DNA from: Clostridiales bacterium
GTDB lineage: Bacteria > Bacillota > Clostridia > Oscillospirales > Oscillospiraceae
Assembly: GCA_020861055.1 (NCBI GenBank)
Contig: JAJBTD010000017.1
Span: forward strand, 1 to 7,211
DNA: 7,211 bases
Direction of reading: 5' to 3'
Shown here piece by piece: positions 1 to 5,518 of this stretch. The notes under the pieces are model-generated. The model made no database searches, was not told where the DNA came from, and saw nothing but the letters and a program-made list of their open reading frames with translations. A program made the translations under genes and the position numbers. Within the stretch, counting starts at the first letter, position 1; every line of letters starts with the position of its first letter.

Positions 1-1
1 G

Positions 2-826
2 ATTGTCCACGCCGGGGCAGAGGGGGGCAGCAATATCTTTCGCCTGGAATACTTCAACAGCAAGGCGTTTCTGGGACAGTCCCCGCAGTTTTACAAGCAG
101 ATGATGGTGGGGGTCTACGAGAAGGTGTACGAGGTGGCCCCGGTGTTCCGGGCGGAAAAGCACTCCACCCCCCGGCACCTGAACGAATACACCTCCATGG
201 ACTTCGAGATGGGGTATATCCGCTCCTTTTACGACATCATCGAGGTGGAGACAGGCTACCTCCGGTACGCCATGGACCTGCTCCGGCGGGACTACGCCGA
301 CGACCTGGCGCGGCTGGGGATTCAGCTGCCCAACGTGGAGCAGATTCCGATCTGTACCTTCCGGGAAGCCAAGGAGCTGGCCGCCGCCAAGTATCACCGG
401 CCTATCCGGGACCCCTACGACCTGGAGCCGGAGGAGGAGGCCAACATTGGCCGCTACTTCCAGGAGGAATACGGGGCGGACTTCGTCTTTGTCACCCATT
501 ATCCCACCAAAAAGCGGCCTTTCTACGCCATGGACGACCCGGAGGACTCCAAATACACCCTGTCCTTCGACCTGCTGTTCCGGGGCATGGAGGTCACCAC
601 CGGGGGCCAGCGCATCCACGACTATCAGATGCAGGTGGAGAAGATGCTGTCCAAGGGGATGCACCCGGAGGAGTTCACCTCCTACCTGACCATCCACAAG
701 CACGGGATGCCCCCCCACGGGGGCCTGGGCATCGGTCTGGAGCGGTTGACTATGAAGCTGTGCGGCCTGGACAACGTCCGGTACGCCTGCCTGTTCCCCA
801 GAGATTTGAGCCGTCTGGAGCCGTGA
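2..826 (+). CDS. aspS: Aspartyl-tRNA synthetase, archaeal/non-discriminating type, C-terminal part (5' end outside window)
   Basis: This is the class II catalytic domain of a cytosolic AspRS. The enzyme activates aspartate with ATP and charges tRNA(Asp), and in the non-discriminating form also tRNA(Asn). The reading frame is open from base 2, with no start codon needed, and ends at TGA 824-826, giving 274 visible residues. An aspartate-site motif GQSPQFYKQ lies near fragment residue 25. Motif 2 (PVFRAEKHSTPRHLNEY) is near residue 48, and motif 3 (GGLGIGLERL) is followed by FPRDLSRLEP at the C-terminus. The compact C-terminal half, without the large insertion domain of ordinary bacterial AspRS, and the FPRD ending match the archaeal/eukaryal-type family. 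The N-terminal anticodon-binding domain, which decides tRNA discrimination, is not in the window. The gene sits 22 bases before gatC in the same direction, which supports the tRNA(Asn)-mischarging form. Identity as AspRS is near certain; non-discriminating is an inference. Confidence 0.95.
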   Translation: MVHAGAEGGSNIFRLEYFNSKAFLGQSPQFYKQMMVGVYEKVYEVAPVFRAEKHSTPRHLNEYTSMDFEMGYIRSFYDIIEVETGYLRYAMDLLRRDYADDLARLGIQLPNVEQIPICTFREAKELAAAKYHRPIRDPYDLEPEEEANIGRYFQEEYGADFVFVTHYPTKKRPFYAMDDPEDSKYTLSFDLLFRGMEVTTGGQRIHDYQMQVEKMLSKGMHPEEFTSYLTIHKHGMPPHGGLGIGLERLTMKLCGLDNVRYACLFPRDLSRLEP

Positions 827-848
827 GTCATAAAGGAGGAATACTGTC

Positions 849-1136
849 ATGAAAATTACCGAAGAGATGGTGGACTACGTCTCCGCACTCTCCCGACTGA
901 AGCTGCCCCCGGAAGAAAAGACCCGGATGACCGGGGAGCTGGAGCAGATCATCGGCTATATGGACATTTTGAACCAACTGGACACCACCGATATCGAGCC
1001 AATGAGCCACACGTTCCCGGTGAAAAACGTCCTCCGGGAAGATGTGGTGGAGCCGTCCTTCCCACGGGAGGCACTGCTTTCCAACGCCCCCGCCCCGGAC
1101 GGGGAGAGCTATCTGGTGCCCAAGACGGTGGAATAG
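849..1136 (+). CDS. gatC: Asp-tRNA(Asn)/Glu-tRNA(Gln) amidotransferase subunit C
   Basis: GatC is the small, non-catalytic subunit of the GatCAB amidotransferase. It wraps around GatA and GatB and holds the complex together in the cytosol. The 95 residues are the usual family length. The N-terminus (MKITEEMVDYVSALSRLKL) forms the first helix. A second helix with an E-Q-I-I-G-Y-M-D-I-L-N-Q-L-like core follows, then the family's D-x-x-x-I-E-P-M-S-H turn near residues 46-54, an L-R-E-D-V segment near 62-66, and the terminal Y-L-V-P-K-T-V-E. The start is fixed by AAAGGAGG at 832-839, nine bases before the ATG. The stop TAG overlaps the ribosome site of gatA (AGGAGGG, 1135-1141), so the two are probably translated from one message in quick succession. 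Confidence 0.97.
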   Translation: MKITEEMVDYVSALSRLKLPPEEKTRMTGELEQIIGYMDILNQLDTTDIEPMSHTFPVKNVLREDVVEPSFPREALLSNAPAPDGESYLVPKTVE

Positions 1137-1148
1137 GAGGGATGAGAC

Positions 1149-2624
1149 ATGAGCCTGCTGGAACTGACTGCCCTGGAGCTGGGCAGAGCCATCAAAGCCG
1201 GGGAGGTCTCCGTCCCTGAGGCCACCGAGACCGCCCTGGCGGCCATCGAGGCCAAAAACCAGGAGAACAACGCCTTTATCACCGTTCTCAACGAACGGGC
1301 CATGGAAGAGGCGGAGGCAGTGCAGAAACGGATTTCCGCCGGAGAGCTCACCAGCCCTCTGGCGGGGGTGCCCCTGGCCATCAAGGACAATATCTGCACC
1401 AAGGGGTTCAAGACCTCCTGCGCCTCCAAAATACTGGGGGACTTCGTGCCCCCCTATGACGCCACCCTCACGGAGAAAATTCACGCCATGGGGGGCGTGG
1501 TGCTGGGCAAGCTGAATATGGACGAGTTCGCCATGGGCTCCACCACCGAGACCTCCTTCTACGGCCCCACGAAAAACCCCTGGGATCTGGGCCGTGTGCC
1601 CGGCGGCTCCTCCGGCGGGGCGGCGGCGGCGGTGGCAGCCAGAGAGTGCTGGTACGCCATCGGCTCGGACACCGGCGGCTCCATCCGTCAGCCCGCCTCC
1701 TACTGCGGCGTCACCGGTATGAAGCCCACCTACGGCACCGTCTCCCGGTACGGGCTCATCGCCTACGCCTCCTCCCTGGACCAGATTGGCCCCCTGGCCC
1801 GGACTGCCGAGGACTGCGCCGCCATTCTGGACGGCATCCAGGGAAAGGACCCCAGAGACGGCACCAGCCTGGATGCCCCTCACGGCAATCTGCTGGCAAA
1901 CCTCTCCGGCGACCTGACGGGGATGCGCATCGGCGTGCCCGCCGACTGCTTCGGGGACGGCCTGGACAGCCAGGTGTCCGAACGGGTCCGCGCCGCTGCC
2001 CAGGTCCTCCGGGACCGGGGGGCCGTGGTGGAGGCGTGCAGCCTCCCCATTATGGAGTACGTGGTGCCCACCTACTATATCATCGCCGCCGCCGAGGCCA
2101 GCAGCAACCTGTCCCGGTTCGACGGGGTGAAATACGGCTGGCGGGCGGAAAACTACGAGGACCTGACCGACCTCTACAACAAGACCCGCACTGAGGGCTT
2201 CGGGTCAGAGGTCAAGCGGCGTATCCTGCTGGGCACCTTCGTCCTCTCCACCGGCTACTACGACGCCTATTACCGCAAAGCCCTCCAGGTGAAGGCGGTC
2301 ATCAAGAACGCCTTTGACCGGGTGTTCGAAAAATACGACCTGCTGCTCATGCCCGTGGCCCCCACCACCGCCCCCAGGCTGGGGGAGAGCCTGTCCAATC
2401 CTCTGCAAATGTACCTGTCCGACATCTACACCGTCTCGGTCAACCTGGCGGGTCTGCCCGGCATCTCCCTCCCCTGCGAGCTGGACGGGAACGGGATGCC
2501 GGTGGGTGCTCAGCTGGTGGGCCCCGCTCTGGGAGAGCAAAAGGTGCTCAACGCCGCCCACGCCTTCCAGCTAAGTACGAACTATCACACCCTCGTCCCC
2601 GCAGAGCAAGGAGGCGTTCGATAA
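1149..2624 (+). CDS. gatA: Asp-tRNA(Asn)/Glu-tRNA(Gln) amidotransferase subunit A (glutaminase)
   Basis: GatA is the amidase-signature subunit. It hydrolyses glutamine or asparagine and passes the ammonia through a channel to GatB, where the mischarged aminoacyl-tRNA is amidated. At 491 residues it has the family's normal length. The Ser-cisSer-Lys triad can be placed by counting: K79 in LAIKDN, S154 in PGGSSGG and S178 in GSDTGGSIRQPA. These numbers match those known for the Staphylococcus aureus enzyme. The Gly/Ser-rich amidase signature spans roughly 150-185, and the C-terminus runs to about residue 485 with the conserved G-L-P-G-I-S-L-P segment near 436-444. The ATG is preceded by AGGAGGG (1135-1141). 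The stop TAA shares its last base with the ATG of gatB, a TAATG arrangement that favours translational coupling and equal subunit output. Nothing looks damaged. Confidence 0.98.
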   Translation: MSLLELTALELGRAIKAGEVSVPEATETALAAIEAKNQENNAFITVLNERAMEEAEAVQKRISAGELTSPLAGVPLAIKDNICTKGFKTSCASKILGDFVPPYDATLTEKIHAMGGVVLGKLNMDEFAMGSTTETSFYGPTKNPWDLGRVPGGSSGGAAAAVAARECWYAIGSDTGGSIRQPASYCGVTGMKPTYGTVSRYGLIAYASSLDQIGPLARTAEDCAAILDGIQGKDPRDGTSLDAPHGNLLANLSGDLTGMRIGVPADCFGDGLDSQVSERVRAAAQVLRDRGAVVEACSLPIMEYVVPTYYIIAAAEASSNLSRFDGVKYGWRAENYEDLTDLYNKTRTEGFGSEVKRRILLGTFVLSTGYYDAYYRKALQVKAVIKNAFDRVFEKYDLLLMPVAPTTAPRLGESLSNPLQMYLSDIYTVSVNLAGLPGISLPCELDGNGMPVGAQLVGPALGEQKVLNAAHAFQLSTNYHTLVPAEQGGVR

Positions 2625-4057
2625 TGGATTGGGAAATTGTCATCGGTCTGGAGACACACGTAGAGCTGGCCACCCGGACCAAAATCTTCTGCTCCTGCAC
2701 CACCGAGTTCGGTGGCGCGCCCAACACCCATTGCTGTCCCATCTGCACCGGTATGCCGGGGACGCTGCCTGTCATGAATAAACGGGTGCTGGAATACGCC
2801 GCCAAGGCCTGTCTGGCTCTCAACTGTGAGATCACCCGGTACTGTAAATTTGACCGGAAAAACTATTTCTATCCCGACCTGCCCAAGGCCTACCAGATCT
2901 CCCAGCTCTATCTCCCCATCGGCCGCAACGGAAAGGTGCCCATTCAGGTGGGCCAGGAGGAGAAAATCATCCGCATCCACGAGCTGCACATGGAGGAGGA
3001 CGCGGGCAAGCTGGTCCACGACAACTGGATCGACCAAACCCGTGCAGACTACAACCGCTGCGGCGTCCCCCTGATTGAGATCGTCACCGAGCCTGACTTC
3101 CGCTCCGCCGACGAGGTCATCGCCTATCTGGAAAAGCTCCGCTCCACCCTGGAGTATCTGGGCGTCTCCGACTGCAAGATGCAGGAGGGCTCCCTCCGGT
3201 GCGACGTGAACCTGTCCGTCCGTCCCATGGGCTCCTCTGAGCTGGGAACCCGGACGGAGATGAAGAATCTGAACTCCTTCAAGGCTATTGCACGAGCCAT
3301 CCGCTACGAGGCCCGCCGCCAGCAGGAGCTCATCGAGATGGACCACAAACAGGTCGTCCAGGAAACCCGCCGCTGGGATGAGAACAAGGACGCCTCCTTC
3401 TCCATGCGCTCCAAGGAGAACGCCCAGGACTACCGGTACTTCCCGGAGCCGGACATCCCCCCCATGGAGTTGAGCGAGGACTATCTGGCGGGCCTCCGCT
3501 CCGGTCTGCCGGAGATGGCCCAGGCCCGGCAGCAGCGGTATGTCCGGGAATTCGGCCTCCCGGAGTACGATGCAGAGCTGCTCACCGGCACCCGCGCCCT
3601 GGCGGACTTCTTTGAGGCCACGGTGGCCCTGGGGATCCCACCGAAGGAGGTGTCCAACTGGATGATGGCGGAGCTGCTCCGCACGTTAAAGGAGAAGGGC
3701 ATGGAGGCCAAGGACATGGCCCTGACTCCGGGGACGTTGGCCACCATCATCCAAATGGTGTCCGACGGCAAGCTGAACCGGAGCACCGCCTCTCAGGTGT
3801 TCTCCGCCGTCTTTGACGACGACGCCGACCCGGTGGCCTATGTGAAGGCCCACGGCCTGGAGCAGATCAGCGACGCCGGTCTGGTTGAGGAGACGGTGAA
3901 AACCGTCCTCGCCGCCAACGCCGCCCAGGTGGCGGAGTACCGCTCCGGCAAACAGAAGGTGTTCGGCTTCCTGGTGGGCCAGTGTATGCGTGCCCTCAAG
4001 GGCAAGGCCGATCCCAAGGCGGTCAACCGTCTGCTGCGGGAGGCGCTGGACGGATGA
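2624..4057 (+). CDS. gatB: Asp-tRNA(Asn)/Glu-tRNA(Gln) amidotransferase subunit B (kinase/transamidase)
   Basis: GatB binds the mischarged tRNA, activates the Asp or Glu side chain with ATP and transfers ammonia to it. It has 477 residues, a normal family length. The N-terminal cradle domain opens with IGLETHVEL, whose E10 and H12 correspond to conserved active-site positions. C23/C25 and C38/C41 (CSC...CPIC) form the paired-cysteine pattern seen in many GatB proteins and thought to bind zinc. Other family marks are HMEEDAGKL at 122-130, DYNRCGVPLIEIVTEPD at 142-158 and DYRYFPEPDIPP at 269-280. From about residue 330 comes the helical YqeY-like tail that contacts the tRNA elbow. The start overlaps the gatA stop by one base, with AAGGAGG at 2608-2614 inside the gatA coding end. 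It is the last gene of the operon; a long palindrome begins ten bases after its stop. Confidence 0.98.
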   Translation: MDWEIVIGLETHVELATRTKIFCSCTTEFGGAPNTHCCPICTGMPGTLPVMNKRVLEYAAKACLALNCEITRYCKFDRKNYFYPDLPKAYQISQLYLPIGRNGKVPIQVGQEEKIIRIHELHMEEDAGKLVHDNWIDQTRADYNRCGVPLIEIVTEPDFRSADEVIAYLEKLRSTLEYLGVSDCKMQEGSLRCDVNLSVRPMGSSELGTRTEMKNLNSFKAIARAIRYEARRQQELIEMDHKQVVQETRRWDENKDASFSMRSKENAQDYRYFPEPDIPPMELSEDYLAGLRSGLPEMAQARQQRYVREFGLPEYDAELLTGTRALADFFEATVALGIPPKEVSNWMMAELLRTLKEKGMEAKDMALTPGTLATIIQMVSDGKLNRSTASQVFSAVFDDDADPVAYVKAHGLEQISDAGLVEETVKTVLAANAAQVAEYRSGKQKVFGFLVGQCMRALKGKADPKAVNRLLREALDG

Positions 4058-4067
4058 GGGACTGGTG

Positions 4068-4190
4068 CGGATTCGCCGGGAGATTTGTGCTTTTCATCAA
4101 TGCCTCCCGCTCTCCCTCAGTCTGCCCTTCGGGCAGACTGAGGGAGAGCGGGAGGGGCTTACCCTTTGCACCATCCTCTCGGCGAATCCG
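4068..4190. repeat. 123-base imperfect palindrome, MITE/REP-like element
   Basis: The two 60-base arms, 4068-4127 and 4131-4190, are inverted repeats around a TTC centre at 4128-4130. The inner 25 bases (4103-4127 against 4131-4155) pair perfectly, and the ends match over CGGATTCGCCG / CGGCGAATCCG (4068-4078 and 4180-4190). Aligned without gaps, 46 of 60 positions are complementary; the mismatches lie mainly in 4079-4102 and its partner. Similarity stops sharply outside the two ends, as expected for an element with terminal inverted repeats. I see no clear target-site duplication. It encodes nothing. Its inner CTCCCTCAG-type stem resembles dispersed palindromes I associate with gut clostridial genomes, but that is recall, not a search. 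No T-run follows the stem, so it is not an intrinsic terminator itself, though the RNA hairpin could protect the gatB 3' end. Confidence 0.8.
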
Positions 4191-4224
4191 TAAAACCCAA
4201 ACCGCCCTATAGACCTGGAATTGC

Positions 4225-4264
4225 CCTCTGTTTTGCAGGATACCTTGCAAAACAGAGGTTTTTT
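4225..4264 (+). terminator. Intrinsic terminator of the aspS-gatCAB operon
   Basis: A perfect 13-base stem, 4225-4237 (CCTCTGTTTTGCA) with 4246-4258, can extend by a G-T and a G-C pair to leave the loop ATAC. It is followed at once by TTTTTT (4259-4264), then C and more T. This is a textbook rho-independent terminator for + strand transcription. The other strand has no T-run, so it acts one way. It lies 168 bases after the gatB stop, separated from it by the palindromic repeat. Confidence 0.92.
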
Positions 4265-4342
4265 CTTTTACACGGTAAATCGCGTAAGCGAAATTTGCAC
4301 AGAAAAAATCCGCGGCTGAACGACAATTTTCCAAAAATGTGC

Positions 4343-4370
4343 TTGACAAGTGGAACCCACCGGCTATAAT
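4343..4370 (+). promoter_or_regulatory. Consensus housekeeping (sigma-A type) promoter
   Basis: TTGACA at 4343-4348 and TATAAT at 4365-4370 are both perfect matches to the consensus, with a 16-base spacer. The likely transcription start is around 4376-4378. It stands alone after the operon terminator and points at the 38-codon gene at 4437. The spacer contains a small GTGG-AAC-CCAC inverted repeat (4350-4360), which could be chance or a repressor site. Confidence 0.88.
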
Positions 4371-4381
4371 AGGAGTTGCAA

Positions 4382-4399
4382 GGGGGATGGTTCTCCCCC
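4382..4399 (+). promoter_or_regulatory. 5'-UTR hairpin at the start of the small-gene transcript
   Basis: GGGGGA (4382-4387) pairs with TCCCCC (4394-4399) around a six-base loop. It starts about five bases after the predicted transcription start and ends well before the ribosome site at 4424. A stem at the extreme 5' end usually protects an mRNA from 5' decay. A regulatory role is possible but not shown by the sequence. Confidence 0.6.
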
Positions 4400-4436
4400 A
4401 CGAAGGAATACGTCTTTTGGACTGGAGGAAATTGAT

Positions 4437-4553
4437 ATGAAGAATTTCATTCAAAATTTGCTGCGGTGCAACCACACCAGGGAGCGCACCTGGCGGACGG
4501 ACACCTGGGACGAGTACTGCGTCCTGCGCAACGCCTGGAGCTGCTGGCGCTAA
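4437..4553 (+). CDS. Small Cys/Trp/Arg-rich protein of unknown function (38 aa)
   Basis: I do not recognise this gene. The ATG at 4437 has a strong ribosome site, GGAGG at 4424-4428, eight bases upstream, and the frame ends at TAA 4551-4553. An in-frame ATG at 4350 lies inside the promoter spacer and cannot be the start. The first ten codons (MKNFIQNLLR) are AT-rich, as is common at real starts; from there on essentially every codon ends in G or C, as in neighbouring real genes. The product has four Trp (19, 24, 34, 37), three Cys (11, 28, 36), one His (13, in CNH) and six Arg, ending SCWR. It has no signal peptide and no membrane helix. The Cys/His set could bind a metal or form disulfides; a modified-peptide precursor or a leader peptide are other options. 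It has its own promoter and a downstream terminator-like hairpin. Confidence 0.68.
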   Translation: MKNFIQNLLRCNHTRERTWRTDTWDEYCVLRNAWSCWR

Positions 4554-4594
4554 GCGGCTTCCGGGGCATTACCGCACAAGCACAGCAAACCACC

Positions 4595-4612
4595 CCTGGA
4601 AGCGCTTCCTGG
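4595..4612. promoter_or_regulatory. cre-like palindrome, possible CcpA/LacI-family operator
   Basis: CCTGGAAGCGCTTCCTGG is a palindrome with one T/T mismatch on each side, around the perfect 12-mer GGAAGCGCTTCC (4598-4609). Its core TGGAAGCGCTTCC resembles catabolite-responsive elements (TG-N-AA-N-CG-N-T pattern). It lies 41 bases after the small gene and about 98 bases before the proposed start of the unknown protein at 4710. I see no convincing promoter next to it, so a role as operator or roadblock is only a suggestion; it could also fold as a short RNA stem. Confidence 0.35.
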
Positions 4613-4666
4613 TGAGGAACGTCTGCTCCTGTATGCGATGAAGCCCTGAAAAATGTTCATTCTGTT

Positions 4667-4715
4667 TCACCCTCTCCCCGCATATCCATGTGGGGAGAGG
4701 GTGATTGTTTTGTTT
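4667..4715 (+). terminator. Strong hairpin with T-rich tail, terminator-like, overlapping the next gene's ribosome site
   Basis: The 17-pair stem joins 4667-4683 to 4688-4704, with one G-T pair and the loop ATCC. The GC-rich part is CACCCTCTCCCC against GGGGAGAGGGTG. A broken T-tract (TTGTTTTGTTT, 4705-4715) follows. It would end the small-gene message. The right arm also carries the only plausible ribosome site (GGAGAGGG, 4694-4701) for the next gene, so the fold would hide that site in any read-through transcript. Confidence 0.7.
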
Positions 4716-5228
4716 CGTGAACTGCCTCTGCTGTCCGGCGGCGTGCGCGCGGGTCGGGCGGAGTATGAGGAGAGCCAGCTTCGCCTGCGGTTCCGGTGCT
4801 GTCTGCCCGGACAGCAGGAGGTGTGCAAGCTGTGGCTTGCAGGAAAGGACGGACGGCTGCTGCTGGGCACCCCCGCGCCCCAGGGCGAGGGGCTGTATCT
4901 GGAGCGGAGCCTGACCCGTTCCTCCCTGGCGGATGCGGGGGTTTACCCGCCGGAGCGGGTGGAGGTAGAGCCGGCACAGGTTGGGCCGGGCCCGGAGCGG
5001 TCCCAAAACAGTCTTCCCATCCGGCCCCGCGACCCAGTGATCGCCGCAGCCCTGGCCGCAGAACGCCCCGGCCGCTGGCAGCGGGTGGGAGATCGGTGGC
5101 AGGTCGCCTATCCCTGGCAGCCGGGGCAGCCCATGCCTCTGCTTCCCCTGTTCTGCTTTGCCCATGTGAGCCGGGGGGAGGTGTCCTTCCTGCTCAGCGA
5201 CCAGGGCTACCCTGCGGCAGCGGAGTAA
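4710..5228 (+). CDS. Hypothetical protein of unknown function (about 172 aa)
   Basis: The frame is open to TAA 5226-5228 and its codon use, rich in G/C third positions, fits the neighbouring genes. The start is uncertain. TTG 4710 has GGAGAGGG eight to nine bases upstream and gives MFRELPLLSGG; GTG 4701 is too close to that site; ATG 4653 has no ribosome site and would run through the hairpin stem. The N-terminal part (residues 1-85) looks like a small beta-rich domain, with R-F-R-C-C at 27-31, LWLAGKDGRLLLGTP near 41-55 and GLYLERSLTRSSLADAG near 61-77. A Pro-rich linker follows at about 79-107, then a C-terminal segment with GRWQRVGDRWQ and two hydrophobic strands. There is no signal peptide or membrane helix. 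Cys 30, 31 and 39 are notable. I know of no function and assign none. It may be expressed by read-through of the hairpin or from a promoter I cannot see. Confidence 0.72.
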   Translation: MFRELPLLSGGVRAGRAEYEESQLRLRFRCCLPGQQEVCKLWLAGKDGRLLLGTPAPQGEGLYLERSLTRSSLADAGVYPPERVEVEPAQVGPGPERSQNSLPIRPRDPVIAAALAAERPGRWQRVGDRWQVAYPWQPGQPMPLLPLFCFAHVSRGEVSFLLSDQGYPAAAE

Positions 5229-5244
5229 AACACCTCAGAGCGGG

Positions 5245-5273
5245 GAATTTTTTCTCCGGAAGGGCGCATATTT
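5245..5273 (+). promoter_or_regulatory. Possible sporulation-sigma promoter for the coat-protein pair
   Basis: GAATT (5245-5249), a 17-base gap and CATATTT (5267-5273) partly match the forespore sigma-F/G pattern (GHATR, about 18 bases, CATWHTA). No housekeeping -35/-10 pair stands out in 5229-5303, and the downstream genes are coat proteins, so a sporulation sigma factor is expected. The match is imperfect and sigma-E or sigma-K use is equally possible. Confidence 0.3.
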
Positions 5274-5319
5274 CTGAATCGTGGTGGAAGGATAAGGCTT
5301 GTAAAGGAGATGATTCCAA

Positions 5320-5505
5320 ATGGCCAATCTGACCACCAAGGAACTGGAAGCCCTGGACGATCAGCTCAATTTTGAGCACGTCTGCGTGACCAAATACCAG
5401 GCCGCAGCCGCCGAGACCCAGGAAAACACCCTCCGGGAGTGCTACAACAAGCACGCCGGACAGCATCAGCAGAATTTCAACACCCTGCTGACCTTTTTGA
5501 GATAA
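5320..5505 (+). CDS. Small spore coat-associated protein, ferritin-like helical hairpin (61 aa)
   Basis: This is a very short acidic, Gln-rich protein predicted to be two helices (about residues 6-32 and 35-60) with no signal or membrane segment. The opening MANLTTKELEALDDQLNFEH and the closing HQQNFNTLL resemble small clostridial proteins annotated as spore coat proteins, often found beside a CotF-family gene. E19, E40, H45 and H49 sit at spacings reminiscent of half of a ferritin-like four-helix bundle; metal binding is not established. One Cys lies in each helix (22 and 41). The start is supported by AAAGGAGATGA at 5303-5313. The stop TAA overlaps the ribosome site of the next gene, so the two are co-translated. 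The likely role is in the coat of the developing spore; coat placement is inferred from the neighbour. Confidence 0.85.
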   Translation: MANLTTKELEALDDQLNFEHVCVTKYQAAAAETQENTLRECYNKHAGQHQQNFNTLLTFLR

Positions 5506-5518
5506 GGAGGGCTTTGAA

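Noticed and set aside
828..1883. Long minus-strand open frame of 351 codons
   Set aside because: It lies opposite gatC and gatA, both clearly real, and its Gly/Val/Gln-rich product is typical of antisense reading of GC-rich coding DNA.
4102..4165. The long palindrome as the operon terminator
   Set aside because: No T-run follows the stem; the T-tailed hairpin at 4225-4264 is the proper terminator.
4280..4291. TCGC-GTAA-GCGA mini-hairpin in the gap before the small-gene promoter
   Set aside because: Four pairs only, upstream of the promoter and downstream of the terminator, so probably not transcribed; chance is likely.
4350..4436. N-terminal extension of the small gene to ATG 4350
   Set aside because: The ATG lies between the -35 and -10 boxes and would not be transcribed; GGAGG before ATG 4437 is a much better start.
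4371..4436. Riboswitch or T-box in the small-gene leader
   Set aside because: About 60 bases with one simple stem; no T-box sequence and no known aptamer pattern.
4387..4440. 17-codon upstream frame starting at ATG 4387 and overlapping the small-gene start as ATGA
   Set aside because: Its AGGAG (4371-4375) would lie before the predicted transcription start, and its ATG is inside the leader hairpin. The overlap is suggestive of coupling but too weak to call a gene.
4437..4553. Tryptophan attenuation leader peptide
   Set aside because: Trp codons are spread out rather than adjacent, and no tryptophan or aromatic biosynthesis gene follows.
4796..5332. Overlapping + strand frame of 178 codons
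   Set aside because: It overlaps the 4710-5228 frame and runs through the ribosome site of the first coat gene; composition (Gly/Ala/Pro/Arg) is that of a shadow frame.
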